A DNA stretch of 64,000 nucleotides from NCBI RefSeq assembly GCF_902806685.2, contig NC_048542.1, positions 7,796,533 through 7,860,532 of the forward strand. Reading direction: 5' to 3'. Made by a program: the position numbers and the translations under genes. Under the pieces are notes generated by a model. It was not told the DNA's origin, ran no database searches, and worked only from the letters and a program-made list of their open reading frames with translations. Source of the stretch: Maniola hyperantus. Taxonomy: Eukaryota; Arthropoda; Insecta; Lepidoptera; Nymphalidae. The first letter of the stretch is position 1; every line of letters starts with the position of its first letter. Below are positions 14,901-29,900 of the stretch, piece after piece.

Positions 14901-17900
14901 TGACCTAGAATCATAAAATTTGGCAGGTAGGTAGGTCTTACAGCTGGCTTTAGGGGAAAAATCTGAAAACTGTGAATTTAGGGTTAGATCACACAAAAAA
15001 AATTAAATTGTGGTCATAAACTAATAATTATTATTTTCAAGTGTGGTTATCATATGAAAGGTCTTCACCTGTGCATTCTAAAACAGATTTTTATTTATTT
15101 TTATGCATCATAGTTTTTGAATTATCGTGCAAAATGTCGCAAAAATACGACTGTAGTACGGAACCCTCAGTGTGCGAGCCTGACTCGCACTTGGCTGGAT
15201 TTTTTTTTTATAGTGAACGGTGATGAAGTCAACAAACTATATCTAAAACAAAATTTCATCCCGACTAATATTGTAAAGGCGAAAGTTTGTATATGTGTGT
15301 GTGTGTGTGTTTGTTACTCCTTCACGCAAAAACCACTGGACGGATTTGGCTGAAATTTGGAATGAAGATAGATTATACCCTGGATTAACACATAGGCTAC
15401 TTTTTATCCCGGAAAATCAAAGAGTTCCCGCGGGATTTTGAAAAACGTAAATCCACGCGGACGAAGTCGCGGGCATCAGCTAGTTCAACTATAATTAAAT
15501 CAAACAAATGAAGTTTTCCAGTATCAACTGGTTTATTGTTAATGAACCATAGAGTTACAAGACATTAAAATATAATTTGTTTTATGATGAAAGTTCAATA
15601 GTTTTTTTTTCTAATATAATTTGAGAAAGTTAACCGTCCTATTAATATACCAACTAAAATATAATCACTTATTTTATTGAGACCGCTACAGAATGATGAA
15701 ATATCTTATTAAATTGTATAAGATTTATATTATATAGGTAATTAGTGTTATAGTCTACTTTCTCTATAATCTTATTACAGAAGAAAATATGTTCATAAGA
15801 AGCGGGCATTTAAGTCGTATAAACATTGATAATAACTCGATGATAGGAGAGTCATACGGCCAAGGGTCAACAGTTCACATGATATTATAGTACGCCTATT
15901 GTAAATGATAAAATAAAAGGTCACTCGATGTCGATTAATTGGGAAGGCGGGCTTGAGGTCAATGCGCAAATTTTATTAGAAGATAAATGAATTATAATAA
16001 ATATGTAATTATAAAGATGAACATTTATATATTACTAGCTGATCCGTATTCCATACTGTTGTTAGTGTGTTTGTTTGTTCTTTAATCACGTCGCAACGGA
16101 TTGACGTGATTCTTAAAGGTCCATCTGTTTAACCGATTTGTATGAAATTCGGTACAGAGGTTGCTTGGGTCCTGAAAATTAACATAGGCAACTTTTCATC
16201 ACGCAAAAGTAAAGGTTTTTAAAAAACCTAAATCTACGCGGACGAAGTCGCGGGCATCATCTAGTGGTCAATTCATAAATCAGGCTAGTAAAACTGGTAA
16301 AGAACGACGCATTTGTACAGATATCGTCAGTTATTGTGTAAAGCAATACTGTACACATCTGAACAAATAAGCAAATAAACCGTTTAGAAATATGTACCTA
16401 CGTCATAGTTACATTATCACCTGATTACACAACTTTCGGCAGAAAAGGCAAACATATTCGGAAAGTATTTGGGTTATATTTGAGGAGGTCCTAATATTTG
16501 TATAGTTAAAACAAATAGTATAATATAATTATTAGAAAACATCGATGTAGCCAATTAAAAGATAGAACATACATTTTAAAAAGCAAAACCCATAGTAAAA
16601 TGTGACTAAAGCATGGTCAATTATTATTACACAACTAAAAATATAAATTTGAATAACTGTCATGATAATGGCTCTATTCAGAATTCGTCATGTGCAGATT
16701 AAAAATCTATTTCTTAAGTTTTTATTTAGCTCGACGCACGGTTGGTACTTATTAGATTTTAATGCACATTATTATGAAAACTTATCAGCCAGTTTGCAAA
16801 CAAAAATGTTAATTTAAACAAGACAATTCAAAGAGAAATGCGTTTGGCTCTCTTACAGTTAATATTAACTATCTATTAATACATTTTAAAAATCGATCAT
16901 GTGCGAGTCAGACTAACACACGAAGGATTCCGTACCATTGTACAAGAAATACTTAACACTTTTTATTTTATTTTAAATTTTCATGGCAGCTACTATGAAT
17001 TTTTTATTAGTTAGAACGGCAATAGAAATAAATACCCATTCTATGAAAATTTCAACTCTCTACCTATTACGGTTCACAAGATACAGCCCGGTGGCAGGCA
17101 GACAGACGGACGGACGGACGGACGGACGGACAGCGTAGGCTTAGTAATAGGGCCCCATCAACATCCTTCAGGTACGGAACCCTAAAAAACTATATTAATA
17201 TATTCTTAAAAAGAAACAATATTTTCATAAACCGTAGGTTTTACCTTATCTGTAGCAGGCGACATAATCATAGAGATGAGATCCTTCTTTCCAATGTCAA
17301 ATCACTATAGTTTTAGTCACATACACTCCTCTCAAAACCAAAAGTACGATCACCAAAACTCACAATATGTAGTTTTTGTCGATCTTCAATACAAATTCAT
17401 TAGAATCATATCAAAACGCATATTCACTAAAACACTATACACTAAAAGTATGTTGAAAGTCCACTGTCACAATACTTAAAAGTCGTAGAATCTTTGCTTA
17501 AGAAGCACGCCCTATAATTTATGTCAATAATAATGGAGAGAAAAATTAACTAAACTAATTTAAACAGCTCGATTCTATACGCGTCACATGCGTGCGTACG
17601 GTAACGTCTCGAACGAGAATGTGCGCGTCTTATGGCTTTATCAATATTTGTCAATACGCTTAGCAAATACCTACATGTCAAGTGTGAATGCAATAATATT
17701 CGCTAACATCTTGAGACGTTAGTATTCAAAAACTTAATAAACAGACACTTTTACATGTACCTTACGAACTGTGTAAGAAATATTATGTAAGTACGTGTTA
17801 TTTATGTTGTTTAAATTCAACTTGTTTTTTTTAAATCTCAAGTGTCAAGTCTCATCAAGTCATCGACTAGTAAACTGAAGTGTATACAGAACTATATACA

Positions 17901-20900
17901 CCGGCTGTCTTGTATGTCTTGTATTTTTTCTTTAATTCATAATCATCATCATTATCATTATCAGACGTCCACTACCGGATATAGGTCTCGTAATTCCACA
18001 CGCCACGGTCTTGCACTGCCTGAATCCAGCGGCTCCCTGCGACTCGTTTGATGTCGTCTGCCCACCTATTGGGGACCTAGTTTCTTTATAGTTTGCAATG
18101 AAATTTGCTTATGGGCCATAAAATCAACAGAATCATGTGAATTTTTGCCAGAGTCTAAGAAAGCAAGTGCCAGGAAATCAAAAGCACTCCAGCGAAACAA
18201 ATGCTTTACAGTTTTAGTAAATTACAATTACGTGTAAAGTTTTTGATCTCTCAATAACCTTTCTTTGGCTTCGTCGTAGTCGGGTAAAATAAATAAATAT
18301 AATATTATTCCTCTATAAATAAAAGTTCAAACAGATTGCACTTCTGTCATAAGAGGTCAAAAAAACAAACATAATTAACCAACATAGGCACAGTGCCTAG
18401 TGTATGCAAAACACGTTCAAACAGATCATTATTCCGAAGACATAAAGTTCAAAATAAAACTGCAAGAAATAATAATAATAATCTAGTATATCACTCTTAT
18501 CTGAAAACCGTTGACCCTGCCCTTTAGGGTTACTTTATATCTGTGACGACTATAAACCAGCCATATTTATATGAATATCTATTCGAACATCTTGTTATTA
18601 AGGTGACAACTCTTACGCACTTCTCCATACAAACGTATTACGCCACTTATTTGTTGTTCTAAATCTATAACTAAGCCAGATATCAATTTATCTCTGCATT
18701 ATCTATGCCCTAGAACAATAAATATAGTAAAATTATTTTGAAAGTTATGACCATTGAAATAAAACGTCTCTATTTTATTTAAACCAAAGTTTGAGCCCAC
18801 TTCGTGCGTAAATAAGGGCAACAAAATTGCAAAACTATTGACTTTAAGACAAACTTTCCTTATTAATAATTTTCAAATGTCTTTAGTTTGCTAAATAATG
18901 ACATTTGATTTTCAAAAAACCGGCCAAGTGCGAGTCAGGCTCGCGCAACGAGGGTTCCGTACAACAGTCGTATTTTTTCGACATTTTGCACGATAATTCA
19001 AAAACTATGATGCATAAAAATAAATAAAAATCTGTTTTAGAATGCACAGGTGAAGACCTTTCATATTATGATACCCCACTTGATATAGATGTAACCACAA
19101 ATTCACGGTTTTCAGATTTTTCCCTTATGTCTGGTATAACCTACCTACCTGTCAAATTTCATGATTCTAGGTCAACGGGAAGTACCCTGTAGGTTTCTTG
19201 ACAGGCAGACGGACAGACAGACAACAAAGTGTTTTTTAGTTGTAGTATCTGTAATAGTTATGTAATATTTTTTGTGTGCAATAAAGTATTTCTATCTATC
19301 TATCTAAAGTGATCCTATAAGGGTTCCGTTTTTCCGTTTGAGGTACGGAACCCTAAAAATTAACGTATGTAACACCAAATTTTGATTCGCGTTGTTCACA
19401 CATCACGCATCTCGCTCTCGAGTACATCCCGCCCGTAAATGTTGGTCCATTGGTCCAACCATGTCGAGCACTCAAGTAGCAAATAGAACGGGCTATAAAA
19501 TTAAACATACCCCTTGGAGGTGGAATCGCTCCTATCAAATCCTATTAAATTTATATGATTAAAATAATAAGAAATCATGAGGTCAGAGTTCTGTAGATAA
19601 GGTATGAGCGGTATGAGATACAGATAAAGATTGTTGTGTTCTGTTCATTGTCATAAGTTCGATTTTTTCTGGTTTATATTTGTGCAAAATAAGGAAACAT
19701 TGACATACTTTACACCGAATTAGGAATTTTCCAAAATACAATACATAAAAACTAGACAGACGATAATGCCAGTAATCAACTCGATCAATTTTATATCTAA
19801 TCTAAGTACTTAAAAAAATCATTCTTATCATGCGCATCGTTAAACGGTGCTACGCTACACATGAGTATTAAGTTATCTAAGATATATATTTTTAATAAAA
19901 TTAAACACGAGCCTGACGATTTTTAATAAATTACGATTTAAGTTTCATTCTTTTTTAGGTTTGAGAGAGTAGAGATTACCCACAGAGAGTATCATCATAC
20001 AAAAATACACTTTTTAATTTTATTTAATTTCAAGGTGGCCATTGTGAAATTTTAATTATGTATTTGTTTTTATAGCGGCTATAGAAAAAATACACAATTC
20101 TTGAAAATTTCAACTCTCTACATATTACGGTTTACGAGATACAGCCCACTGTTAGACCTTTTTCACTACAACATGGCACTCTTACGTTTTAGTTGCGATT
20201 TATAAAATAGTCTAATACTAAAACAGTCTAGTAAAGACTAAAAGGTTATAAACATGATTTTTAATAAACTGAAAAGTTCAAACCATTTGTTGAGTAAACT
20301 CATGTTGCGACTTGCGAGTATCAGTACCCGTAGTACAAGATTTTACGTCTCACCAAACGAAACCAAATTCGAGAGTCGAAATACTTCCGCGTTACAGTAA
20401 AATGGACCTAAACAGCCTTGAATTGAAGTCAAATATTCAATGCCACTGATTTTAATTACGCAATGTTTCCGCTTGGAGCGCTGGCTGTAAAAGTGTAGAC
20501 AAACTTGAGCTTTAAAACAAGGCTATTAAGATCCAGTTTACTGTAACGCGGAAGTATTTCGACTCTCGAATTTGGTTTGGTTTGGTGAGACGTAAAATCT
20601 TGTACTACGGGTACTGTTATTACTGTTATATAACGGTTTGATTTGCTAATACTTACATGAAAGCTACGGTAGGTCAGTGTGTATATATATACAGGGTTAC
20701 AGGAAAATAGGACACGATCCCGTTAAGGGGTTATAGTACAGGACATTAGCTATCAAACGACCCCTAAAGTGCTTATGCGAAAGTGTATCGTTTTCGAGTT
20801 ATTCATTTTTTTATTTTTTTATTAGTAAAAGGGTGTTTGCCACTTTAAAAATTAATAAAAAAAAGGAACAATGTATTTCAGCAGATTTTTTTTATGTCTT

Positions 20901-23900
20901 GCTAGTACATATCCTTGTTAATAATAAACAGTTATAAAACTAAAAAAATCTTCAAGTATTTTAAAATTACAGCCCAAAAACTGTACAAGTTTTCGAATTT
21001 TAAATTTAATTCTTTAAATAACTTGCAAATTTCCTGTAAAAATTACTATGGCACTTATCCTGCGGATTATTATAAAAACATCTACGTTTTGTTAGCTATC
21101 CACTGGTATAAAAAAATTACAAAAAAAAACCATAAAATCAAGAAAAAATTACACAACAAAGAGACCAGGTAGAAAATTCTAACAAATGCTATTGCCAAAG
21201 AATTAAATCAGAATCTATGTAAAAACGAGTTTTATGCAAAATAGTTAAAGATTATTTTTAATGAGGTCAAAAGGTAACATAAAATCAGTCAAGTGTGAGT
21301 CGGGCTCGCACACAAAGGGTTCCGTACCATCGTACAAGAAATAACACTTTTTAATTTTTTTTTAATTTTTATGGCGGCCATTTTGTAATTTTTAGAATTT
21401 GATGTTATAGCGGCCATAAAAATACACATTTTGTGAAAATTTCATGTTCGTTCGTCCGTCCGTCCGTCTGTCCGGCCGTCCGTTTGTCTGTCAGTCGACT
21501 GTATCTCGTGAACCCCAATAGGTAGAGACTTGATTTTTTTACAGAATGTGTATTTTTATTGCCGCTATAACAACAAATACAAAAAATTACAAAATGGCCG
21601 CCATAAAAATTAAAAAAAATTAAAAAGTGTTATTTCTTGTACGATGGTACGGAACCCTTCGTGTACGAGCCCGACTCGCACTTGACTGATTTTATATTAC
21701 CTTTTGACCTCATTGAAAAACAATCTTTAACGATTTTGCATTAAACTCGTTTTTACATTGATTCTGATTTAATTCTTTGGCAATAGCATTTGCTAGAATT
21801 TTCTACCTGGTCTCTTTGTTGTGTAATTTTTTCTTGATTTTATGACTTTTTTGTTAATTTTTTATACCAATGGATAGCTAACGAAACGTAGATGTTTTTA
21901 AAATAATCCGCAGGATAAGTGCCTTAGTAATTTTTACAGAAAATTTGCAAGTTATTCAAAGAGTTAAATTTAAAAATCGAAAACTTGTACAGTTTTTGGG
22001 CTGTAATTTTAAAATGGTTAAAGATTTTTTTGTTTTATAACTGTTTATTATTTACAAGGATATATACTAACAAGATATTTTAAAAAAATCTGATGAAATA
22101 CATTGTTAATTTTTTTTATTAATTTTTAAAGTGGCAAACACCACTTAACCAAGAAAAAAATAAAAAAAAAAATAACTCGAAAACGATACACTTTCGCATA
22201 AGCACTTTAGGGGTTGTTTGATAGCTAATGCCCTGTACTAACCCCTTAACGGGATCGTGTCCTATTTTCCTGTAACCCTGTATATAAATGCTTAAACATC
22301 ATACTACTAATACTCTTAATAAGTTGGTGTGCGCGAAAGTGCGCACAGAATATGTACTTTTTGCAAAATTAGGTGATGACAGATTTTACAGAACAATTAA
22401 CAATACAAAAAACCTGCCAAGTGCGAGTCTGACTCTCGCACGCAGGCCCCAGGCTTCCGTACTACAGTCCCGTTGATGTAGAATCATGAAATTTGGCGAG
22501 TAGGTAGATCTTATAGCACACGTAAGGGGAAAAATCCGAAAATCGGGAATTTGTGGTTACATCACAAAATAAATGTGTTCATCAACAACAAATAATAATT
22601 AGTATTTTCAACTTTCAAAGTAAGACTAATATACCAAGTGGGGTATCTTACCTGTACATTCTATAATATATTTTTATTTATTTTATGCATAATAGTTTTT
22701 GATTTATGTAGTACCCACGGGACCCTCGGAGCGCGAGTCTGACTCTCACTTGGCCGGGTTTTTTAGTAGGTACATATTATGTACCTGGTAAGCATTCCAC
22801 TGCTGCACTAGATGCTGATGGCACGCGGCGCAGGCACGCACGGTGCCCTGCGCGTCCTTAGGGCGCGAGCGCGGCGGCCGTGGGTGCTGCTCGCCAAAGA
22901 TAGGGAAGTACGGCTGTTTATTCTGCAAAACAACAATATTGCGTCAGTTTGATAAGGAACAGAAGGATGAAATAAGGTCATACAGAAAGATCTGAGACAT
23001 CGCTTGGAGAGACCGCAGATTTAGACTAAGTAAAATTAAACTTTAATACAGTGACTAATGCCATTATCCCTAGACATGTTTACATAATATTATTAAATGG
23101 CGTATAAAGTTCGTGCTCGGTCGCTCGGTGGTGAGAAGGGCAGAAAACACAAAATCAAGAGGGCAAAAGAGATCGCGCTCTACAAAATAATGTGATCTGA
23201 GTGTCGTAATTGTTGGTATTCACTTTGAGTAGGTATCTATCTCTATAATATAAAAATGAATCACTAAATGTGTTGCTCATCGCGAATCTCGAGAACAGCT
23301 GAACGGATTTCGCTAATTCTTTTTTATCATATTCCTTGAAGTACGAGGATGGTTCTTACGGAGAGAAAAAAATAATTCAAACTCCCCCTCAATTTTCCAA
23401 ACTCCACCCGAGCGAAGCCGGGGCAATTCAGCTAGTATAATATATTAACCTATTTCTTTTTACATAATATTATTCACTGACAGTTAGCAATAACTCGCGA
23501 CTTCGTCCGAGTGGACCACACAAATTTCAAACCCCTGTTTTACCCCTCTAGGGATTGAATTTTCAAAAATCGTTTCTTAGCGGATGTTTACGTCATAATA
23601 GCTCTAACTGCATGGCCAGCCGATCTATCCAGTAGTTTGATCTGTGCGTTGATAGATCAGTCAGTCAGTCAGCTTTTCCTTATATATATTCCTAATGTAT
23701 CGTTCATCAGCCAATCATATTAAGTTTCCTTTCACCCTGTTGCTTTTACCTTTGATGCAACCAATACTATACCTAATCGTAATGTTTCAAATAGGCTAAT
23801 TAGACAGTGCTCTTTTTTATTCTGTTATTTTTAAGTGATTTTATAAATGTTCTATATGCTAGCTCCAGACAGTGCTTCTGTTAATTAATTATATCTTTGT

Positions 23901-26900
23901 ATCTTAGCCAATAGTGGGTGATCTTCACTCTTGGACGGATCAACTATATGCAAGTAAATAACAGTTAGTAAGTAACAAGTAAATGAGTTTTTACCTACAC
24001 TTCAAGGAAATATTTAAATACATATCAAAAACTGTTACTGGCAGCAAGTGAACCGTGGCTTAGCGTTCAGAGCGTCGGGCGCGATCCCAGAAGACGCAGG
24101 TTCGAATCCTGCCGGTTCCACAATTTTTGATATGTATTTAAAAACAGTTCTAGCTAAGCAGAATAAAAAACTTCGCATAAAATAAAATAATTGTTTTTCA
24201 GTAACTACCGCATAAGTCTCAAAATTCAGCCTGATACTAATAATAGTACTTGCTTCTAAAAATCCAAACAAATTTACAATGCTTATTAGTTTTGTCAACA
24301 CAATATGCCAAATGTGCTAAAATACTCTGAGCTCTACTAAGACTCGTACGTGCGAAAAACTTTCATATCGCCACGATATATTACCACGAAGGACACACCT
24401 CCAGCAAGTCAACAGTGACGTCACTGTGCCAATACGTACACACTACGACCAAAATTGGTAAGTCATGCCTCGCGATACAATAATAATTGATGTTTAAATT
24501 TTCCCTTGGACTATTATAACACTACTTGATGTCGTTGGAAGGCCAACCTGAAGAAATATTTATCCAAACAATTTCTAAGAATTTGCAATGTTGCGCTTTG
24601 TCACTATACAAATATATACGTAATGTTATCTCCATACGTCATCCATACTAATATTATAAATGCGAAGTTGTGTCTGTCTGTCTGTTTGCTAGCTTTTCAC
24701 GACCCAACCAATTTCAACCGATTTTGACGAAATTTGGTACAAAGATAGCTTGCATCTCAGGGACGGAAAATGGACATAGGCTACTTCTTATCCCGGAAAA
24801 TCTAAGAGTTCTCAGAGGATATTAAAAACCTGAATGCACGTGGGCGAAGCCGCGGGCATCGCAGACAGACACTTTCGCGTTTGTAATATTAGTGTGGATT
24901 TAAAATATATAAGTAATTTTTTTTTTCTGAAATAAGCCTAATATAAGTATCTGAATAATAAACTCTAATATCGCAAGGTTATTCGTAAATGTAAACAATA
25001 AGGTCAATATATCAAATCAGCACAGATAAGAGTTTGTTGAATTTTATCATTTGTAGACAACGGCAAATAATATGCGTAAATAAAATTAGTCGAACCAAAC
25101 CACAGAGTAGGGATGGAATTACAACAATAACTGTGACCAAACTATGCAAATGTTGGAAATCGAAAATAGAACATGTATTACGACGTATTCACGAGATTAT
25201 AATATATTCATGACGTCACTTGGACAAATTTAATTTTATCTAGGCAACTCAAAACTAAATAATAATTCACAGTCGCGGACATTATCTAGTGAGTATAATA
25301 AAAGAAGTAAGTAAGGAATGCTCATGTTTTCTTAAATGGGTACATAATGTTAATTACTTACACAAGTGAGGTTGCTAGTGCTCGCTAGGTATCAATAATG
25401 GAAAGTTCCCCTGCCACGTCAGCTATTTAACGGACTTAGCCTGGCTGATAGCCCAGTATAAATATAGCCACGGCTCACTCCAACTTGATCTGACCCTAAC
25501 CGATGAGCCGATGTTTACATCATGAACAAATTTGACCCCACGATCCCGTTATCGGTATTTTCCGCCATTAAATGTATGATAATATGTACAAACACTTTTT
25601 TTTGAATATTTTAAAACTATACAAGGTGTTAGATAATATCCGTAATATTCCGGCAGCAACCATAGGATTTTATAGTATAGATAAGCAATGTTTAGCATGT
25701 AATTTAATAAAGATAGTTTATAGGTATTAGGGCATAGGTCATAGACTTATGTTTAGCAATGTCTTATGTATAGTATATACTTGAATAGCATGTAAACAGT
25801 AGCGTATTATGTTAGGATTTGTTAAGATTTTACTATGTAAACAACTTAAATTTAATAGCCTTTGATAAAGATTTTAATAAATAGAAAGAGACAGGCTTAC
25901 AAATAAACAGAGATAGGAAAGAAAGTAGACAGAGAAAACAATAGTTGAGAGCGAGAGAAATAGCGTAGATAGAGATAGCAACAGTGATAGAGCGAGATAG
26001 TTGTAGAAAGGGATAGAAATAATTATAGAGCGAGAGGTGCGGCTCTCACTACGGTATAGCCCAGAGTCGAAAAGACCCCTTTGAGTAGGCCACACCTCTC
26101 GAGCCTGCTCTGTCCTGATTGGTCAATGTAAAGATCCTCTGATTTGCCAGCCAATCAGATGGCCTACTTTTTTCATGTGATTTTCGAATAAATACTGGCC
26201 CGGTTTTGTATACCGGCGATTCATTCCGTGTTCGGCATCCGCCCCGTGCGGACGTCTGCCCATGCGCTCCGCTACTCGGCCACCGATCCGAACTCTCTCG
26301 CGCGAGTTCGCCCAGTGCTTCAGAGTAGTGAAAGTGCCATCGGATTGTTCCTGCGTTGTGTATAGTGTAGTGTAGTTCTAGGGTCCAGGTTCCGTGAGTA
26401 CACTAGACTAAGCGCAGCATAGGTCCACACCCCCGTCACCCAAGGGCGGGGACTCATATCAGGGCCACACCGTAGGTACTCACCTCCCTGCCTAGGCAGG
26501 GGGGACCTATTCGAGCCACCGGGTCCACTATGGGCCCTCAACAACCCGACCAACCCGCTCCCGGGCCCCATCAGGGAACATTTTTGCCCCAGACATTCTA
26601 CAATGACGTAGACTTGAGTGCCCTCTTGGCCGATCTCACGACCCGAAATCCAAGTTACCTTAATAAATTTAAGGTCGACCCGTCCCGGAAGCCCACCCGC
26701 TTCGACAAACCCCCGGAATCTCCTCCCTCGGCTATGACCATGGAGGACGACTCGACATTGACCGAAAAGGAGCCTCACTCCAAAACCCAACCCGGGCCTT
26801 CAGCCCCCAAACCTATACCGACCGACGTTAAGGAGCCTCACTCCGAGACATCACCAGCCTCGTCAGAAACCGAGGACTTTACTACCGTCCAGTCCAAGGC

Positions 26901-29900
26901 CCAGAAGCGAAAACTAAAAGCCTCCAAATCCCACGCAAATCCACCTAAAAAAGTGGGCATTGCAACTACCTCGGCCTCTGAATCCCAGCCCGCTTCCCAG
27001 GCGGCCCCCGAGGAGGAGTCTGAAGACTCCCCCATGGAGGAACCGCCAAGGGAAAAAGTCCCTCCTCTCTTCATTAGAGAGAAACTGAGCTGGCAGCGTA
27101 TCCTACCACTATTAGACCAGCAGGGTATCTCCTTCACGAGTGCCCGTTCGACCGCAGTAGGCATCAAAGTACAATGTCCAACCTCAGGCGACCATCGCCT
27201 TCTTACAAAGACTCTCCGCCAAGAGAATGTAGGATTCCATACCTACGCTCTTCCTGACGAACGCGTTCTACGCGTAGTTATCCGCGGCCTTCCGAAAGAG
27301 CTCGATACGGAGCTCATTAAGACAGACCTCCTTTCCCAGGAGCTACCAGTCCTGGAGGTTCATAGGATGTACCATCCTAGAACCAAAGTCCCTTACGAGA
27401 TGGTGCTCGTAACTCTTGAACTTACCCCCGCGGGTAAGAAAATCACATCGGTGTGTCGCCTCACGGGTCTTAAAATAGAACCCCCCCGTAACCGCGGCAG
27501 GATGGGCCAGTGCCATCGCTGCCAGATGTACGGCCATTCCGCAAGGAATTGTTTCGCCTGGGGTGCGCAAAGTGCCTAGGGGACCACGGCATCTCCGACT
27601 GCCCCAGGAAGCAACCAACCGAGGAACCCCCGAGTTGTGTTCTTTGCAGGTCTCAAGGGCACTCCGCGAATTATCGCGGATGCCCTAAAGCCCCCAAGGA
27701 GCAAAAGCGAAGGGTCAAACCGGCTGGCCGCAAACCTGCTGCAGCTCCCCAACCCGCCCAGAAGTTCGTCCCTGCGCCGGCTCCGGCCACCAACGCATGG
27801 GAAAAACCCCTTCCCAGGGCTAACCCCCCTGCGCCCAAGCCCACCCAGGCACCCCCGGCCAAGCCAGCCCAACCAGCCCCGGCCAAGCCCGCCCAACCAG
27901 CCCCGACTAAGGCTTCCGCGCCTACGTCTAAGCTCCAGCCCCAGCCAGAGCAACCTCTCCATACATCCGCAGCGGCAAACGCTGCGGATAATCTCAAATT
28001 AATAGAAACCGTCCTCGCCTCTATTGACATAGTGGAGATGGAAATTTTCGCCCGGACCTTCAGGGAAGATCCCAAAGCAGCCATTACCCAACACTTGGGT
28101 CTACTCATCTCCATAAACAACCTTAAAAACCTATAATGGATAGTACAACCAAAGGTAGATTAAAACCCCACTCCTTAGTAGTCGCGGTCTACAACGCGAA
28201 CGGCCTTATCGACCAAATGGACGAAGTCCGCGAATTTGTATGTGCACATCAAACCGACATTCTCCTAGTGCAAGAGACCTTCTTAAAACCTAGTAGAAGT
28301 AATCCTAAAATGGCCAATTTTAATATAGTCAGAAACGACAGGGCCACTGCTAAGGGTGGCACTGCCATATACTACAGAAGGGCTCTTCACTGCACTCCTC
28401 TCGATCCTCCACAACTAACCAATATGGAAGCTTCCATATGTCAGGTGAGTATGACTGGCCATCCGTCGGTCATACTAGCATCCGTCTATCTCTCTCCCTC
28501 GAAAAATCCGTTAGAAAGCGACAACCGCGCGCTCCTCTCATTAGGAGACTCCGTCATCGTGGCCAAACCTTAACGCCAAACATCAAAGTTGGAATTGCCG
28601 CTCCCCGAACTCACGAGGACGCCAACTCGAAAGACTGACGCACCGCCCCGATCTTAACTTCATAGTTATAGCCCCTGACACACCGACTCGTTATCCAATG
28701 ACCGACAATTCAACAGACAGACCGGACATACTCGATATAGCTCTTCTAAAGAACATCGCCCTTCAGGTGAGTCCTTTGGAGGTGCTGTCCGAGCTAGGTT
28801 CAGACCACCGTCCCGTCCTAATGCGGCTAGGACCCCCGCCCACCGCGGCCCCCCCGACCAAAACAGTCATTGACTTCAAGAAGCTCTCAGAGCATCTTAA
28901 GTCTATAGACTCAGTGCACATCTCTCAAATTCCTGACATTATAGGTAGTCTAGATGAAGCGCATGCAGCCTCACTGCACCTTACTAATCATATCCGCGAT
29001 GCTCTAAGCGCCTGCTCCCGACAGATGCCGAACGGTTTCACCCGTCGACAGTTGCCCGACGACGCCAGAGAGCTCATCCCCATCAAAAACGCTAAACGTA
29101 GAGCCCATGACGCATGTCCTAACGCCGACAACCGGAGAGAACTCTGGAGAGCCCAGAGGGAGGTAAAGGCTCGCCTTGCCGAACTCCGCGACGAACAATG
29201 GGACAGGAAGCTGAGTGAGCTCAAGCCATCGCATGTAGCCTACTACAGCCTGGCGAGAGCTCTCAAAGCCGACCCTGTCTCGGCCACTCCTCCGCTTTTA
29301 CGTCCCAATCAACCGCCCGCCTTTGAAGATGTCGATAAGGCCGAATGCTTGGCCGATAGCTTAGAAGCCCAATGCTCCCCGAGCACCATCTCTGTAGACA
29401 AGTCCCACATAGAACTAGTCGAAAACAAACTAGCATCTTTCTTCTCTTCCGCCCCAGGTGGCGATCCAATCCTCCCGACGAATAGCGGCGAAGTTCGTCA
29501 AATTATCAAAGAATTTCACGCCAAAAAAGCCCCAGGCCCCGACTCTATTAATAACAAAACTCTAAAGTTACTCCCCGACGTATTAATCAACCTCCTGGTT
29601 GTCATTTTTAACACCCTCATGGCGGGATGCTCCTTCCCCGACAGGTGGAAAGAAGCTACCGTTATAGGCATCCCCAAGCCAGGGAAACCTAGGAACCTCC
29701 CTACTAGCTATCGCCCCATTAGTTTGCTCAACACCCTTGGCAAGGTGTATGAGAAAGTCATCCTTAACCGACTTAGGTCCGTCGTAGAGGAGAAAAACCT
29801 CCTCAACGACGAGCAATTTGGCTTTCGTACCAGACACTCATGTGTTCACCAAGTGCACCGCCGCACGGAGCACATCCTTCTCGGTTTCAACCGATTCAAA

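Larger units (their letters stand above)
9795..22784. other. Intron between exons 7 and 6, 13 kb of dispersed repeats
   Basis: Individual repeats are listed separately. Stretches with no recognised feature include about 12110-12650, 12740-13390, 15490-16030, 16270-16880, 17200-17930, 18080-18910 and 19370-19980. They are AT-rich with no long open frame, splice-bounded coding block or RNA-like structure that I can see. Confidence 0.6.

Noticed and set aside
20915..21172. 85-codon plus-strand Lys/Asn/Tyr-rich frame
   Set aside because: It lies wholly inside one arm of the foldback palindrome and reflects AT-rich sequence.
24035..24301. 88-codon minus-strand open frame ending in AGFEPASSGI-like sequence
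   Set aside because: This peptide pattern is what the antisense of a tRNA T arm gives when translated. No protein is implied.
26320..26790. 156-codon minus-strand open frame
   Set aside because: It is antisense to the LINE leader and ORF1, with no motif. The other minus-strand frames between 26838 and 29837 are likewise shadows.
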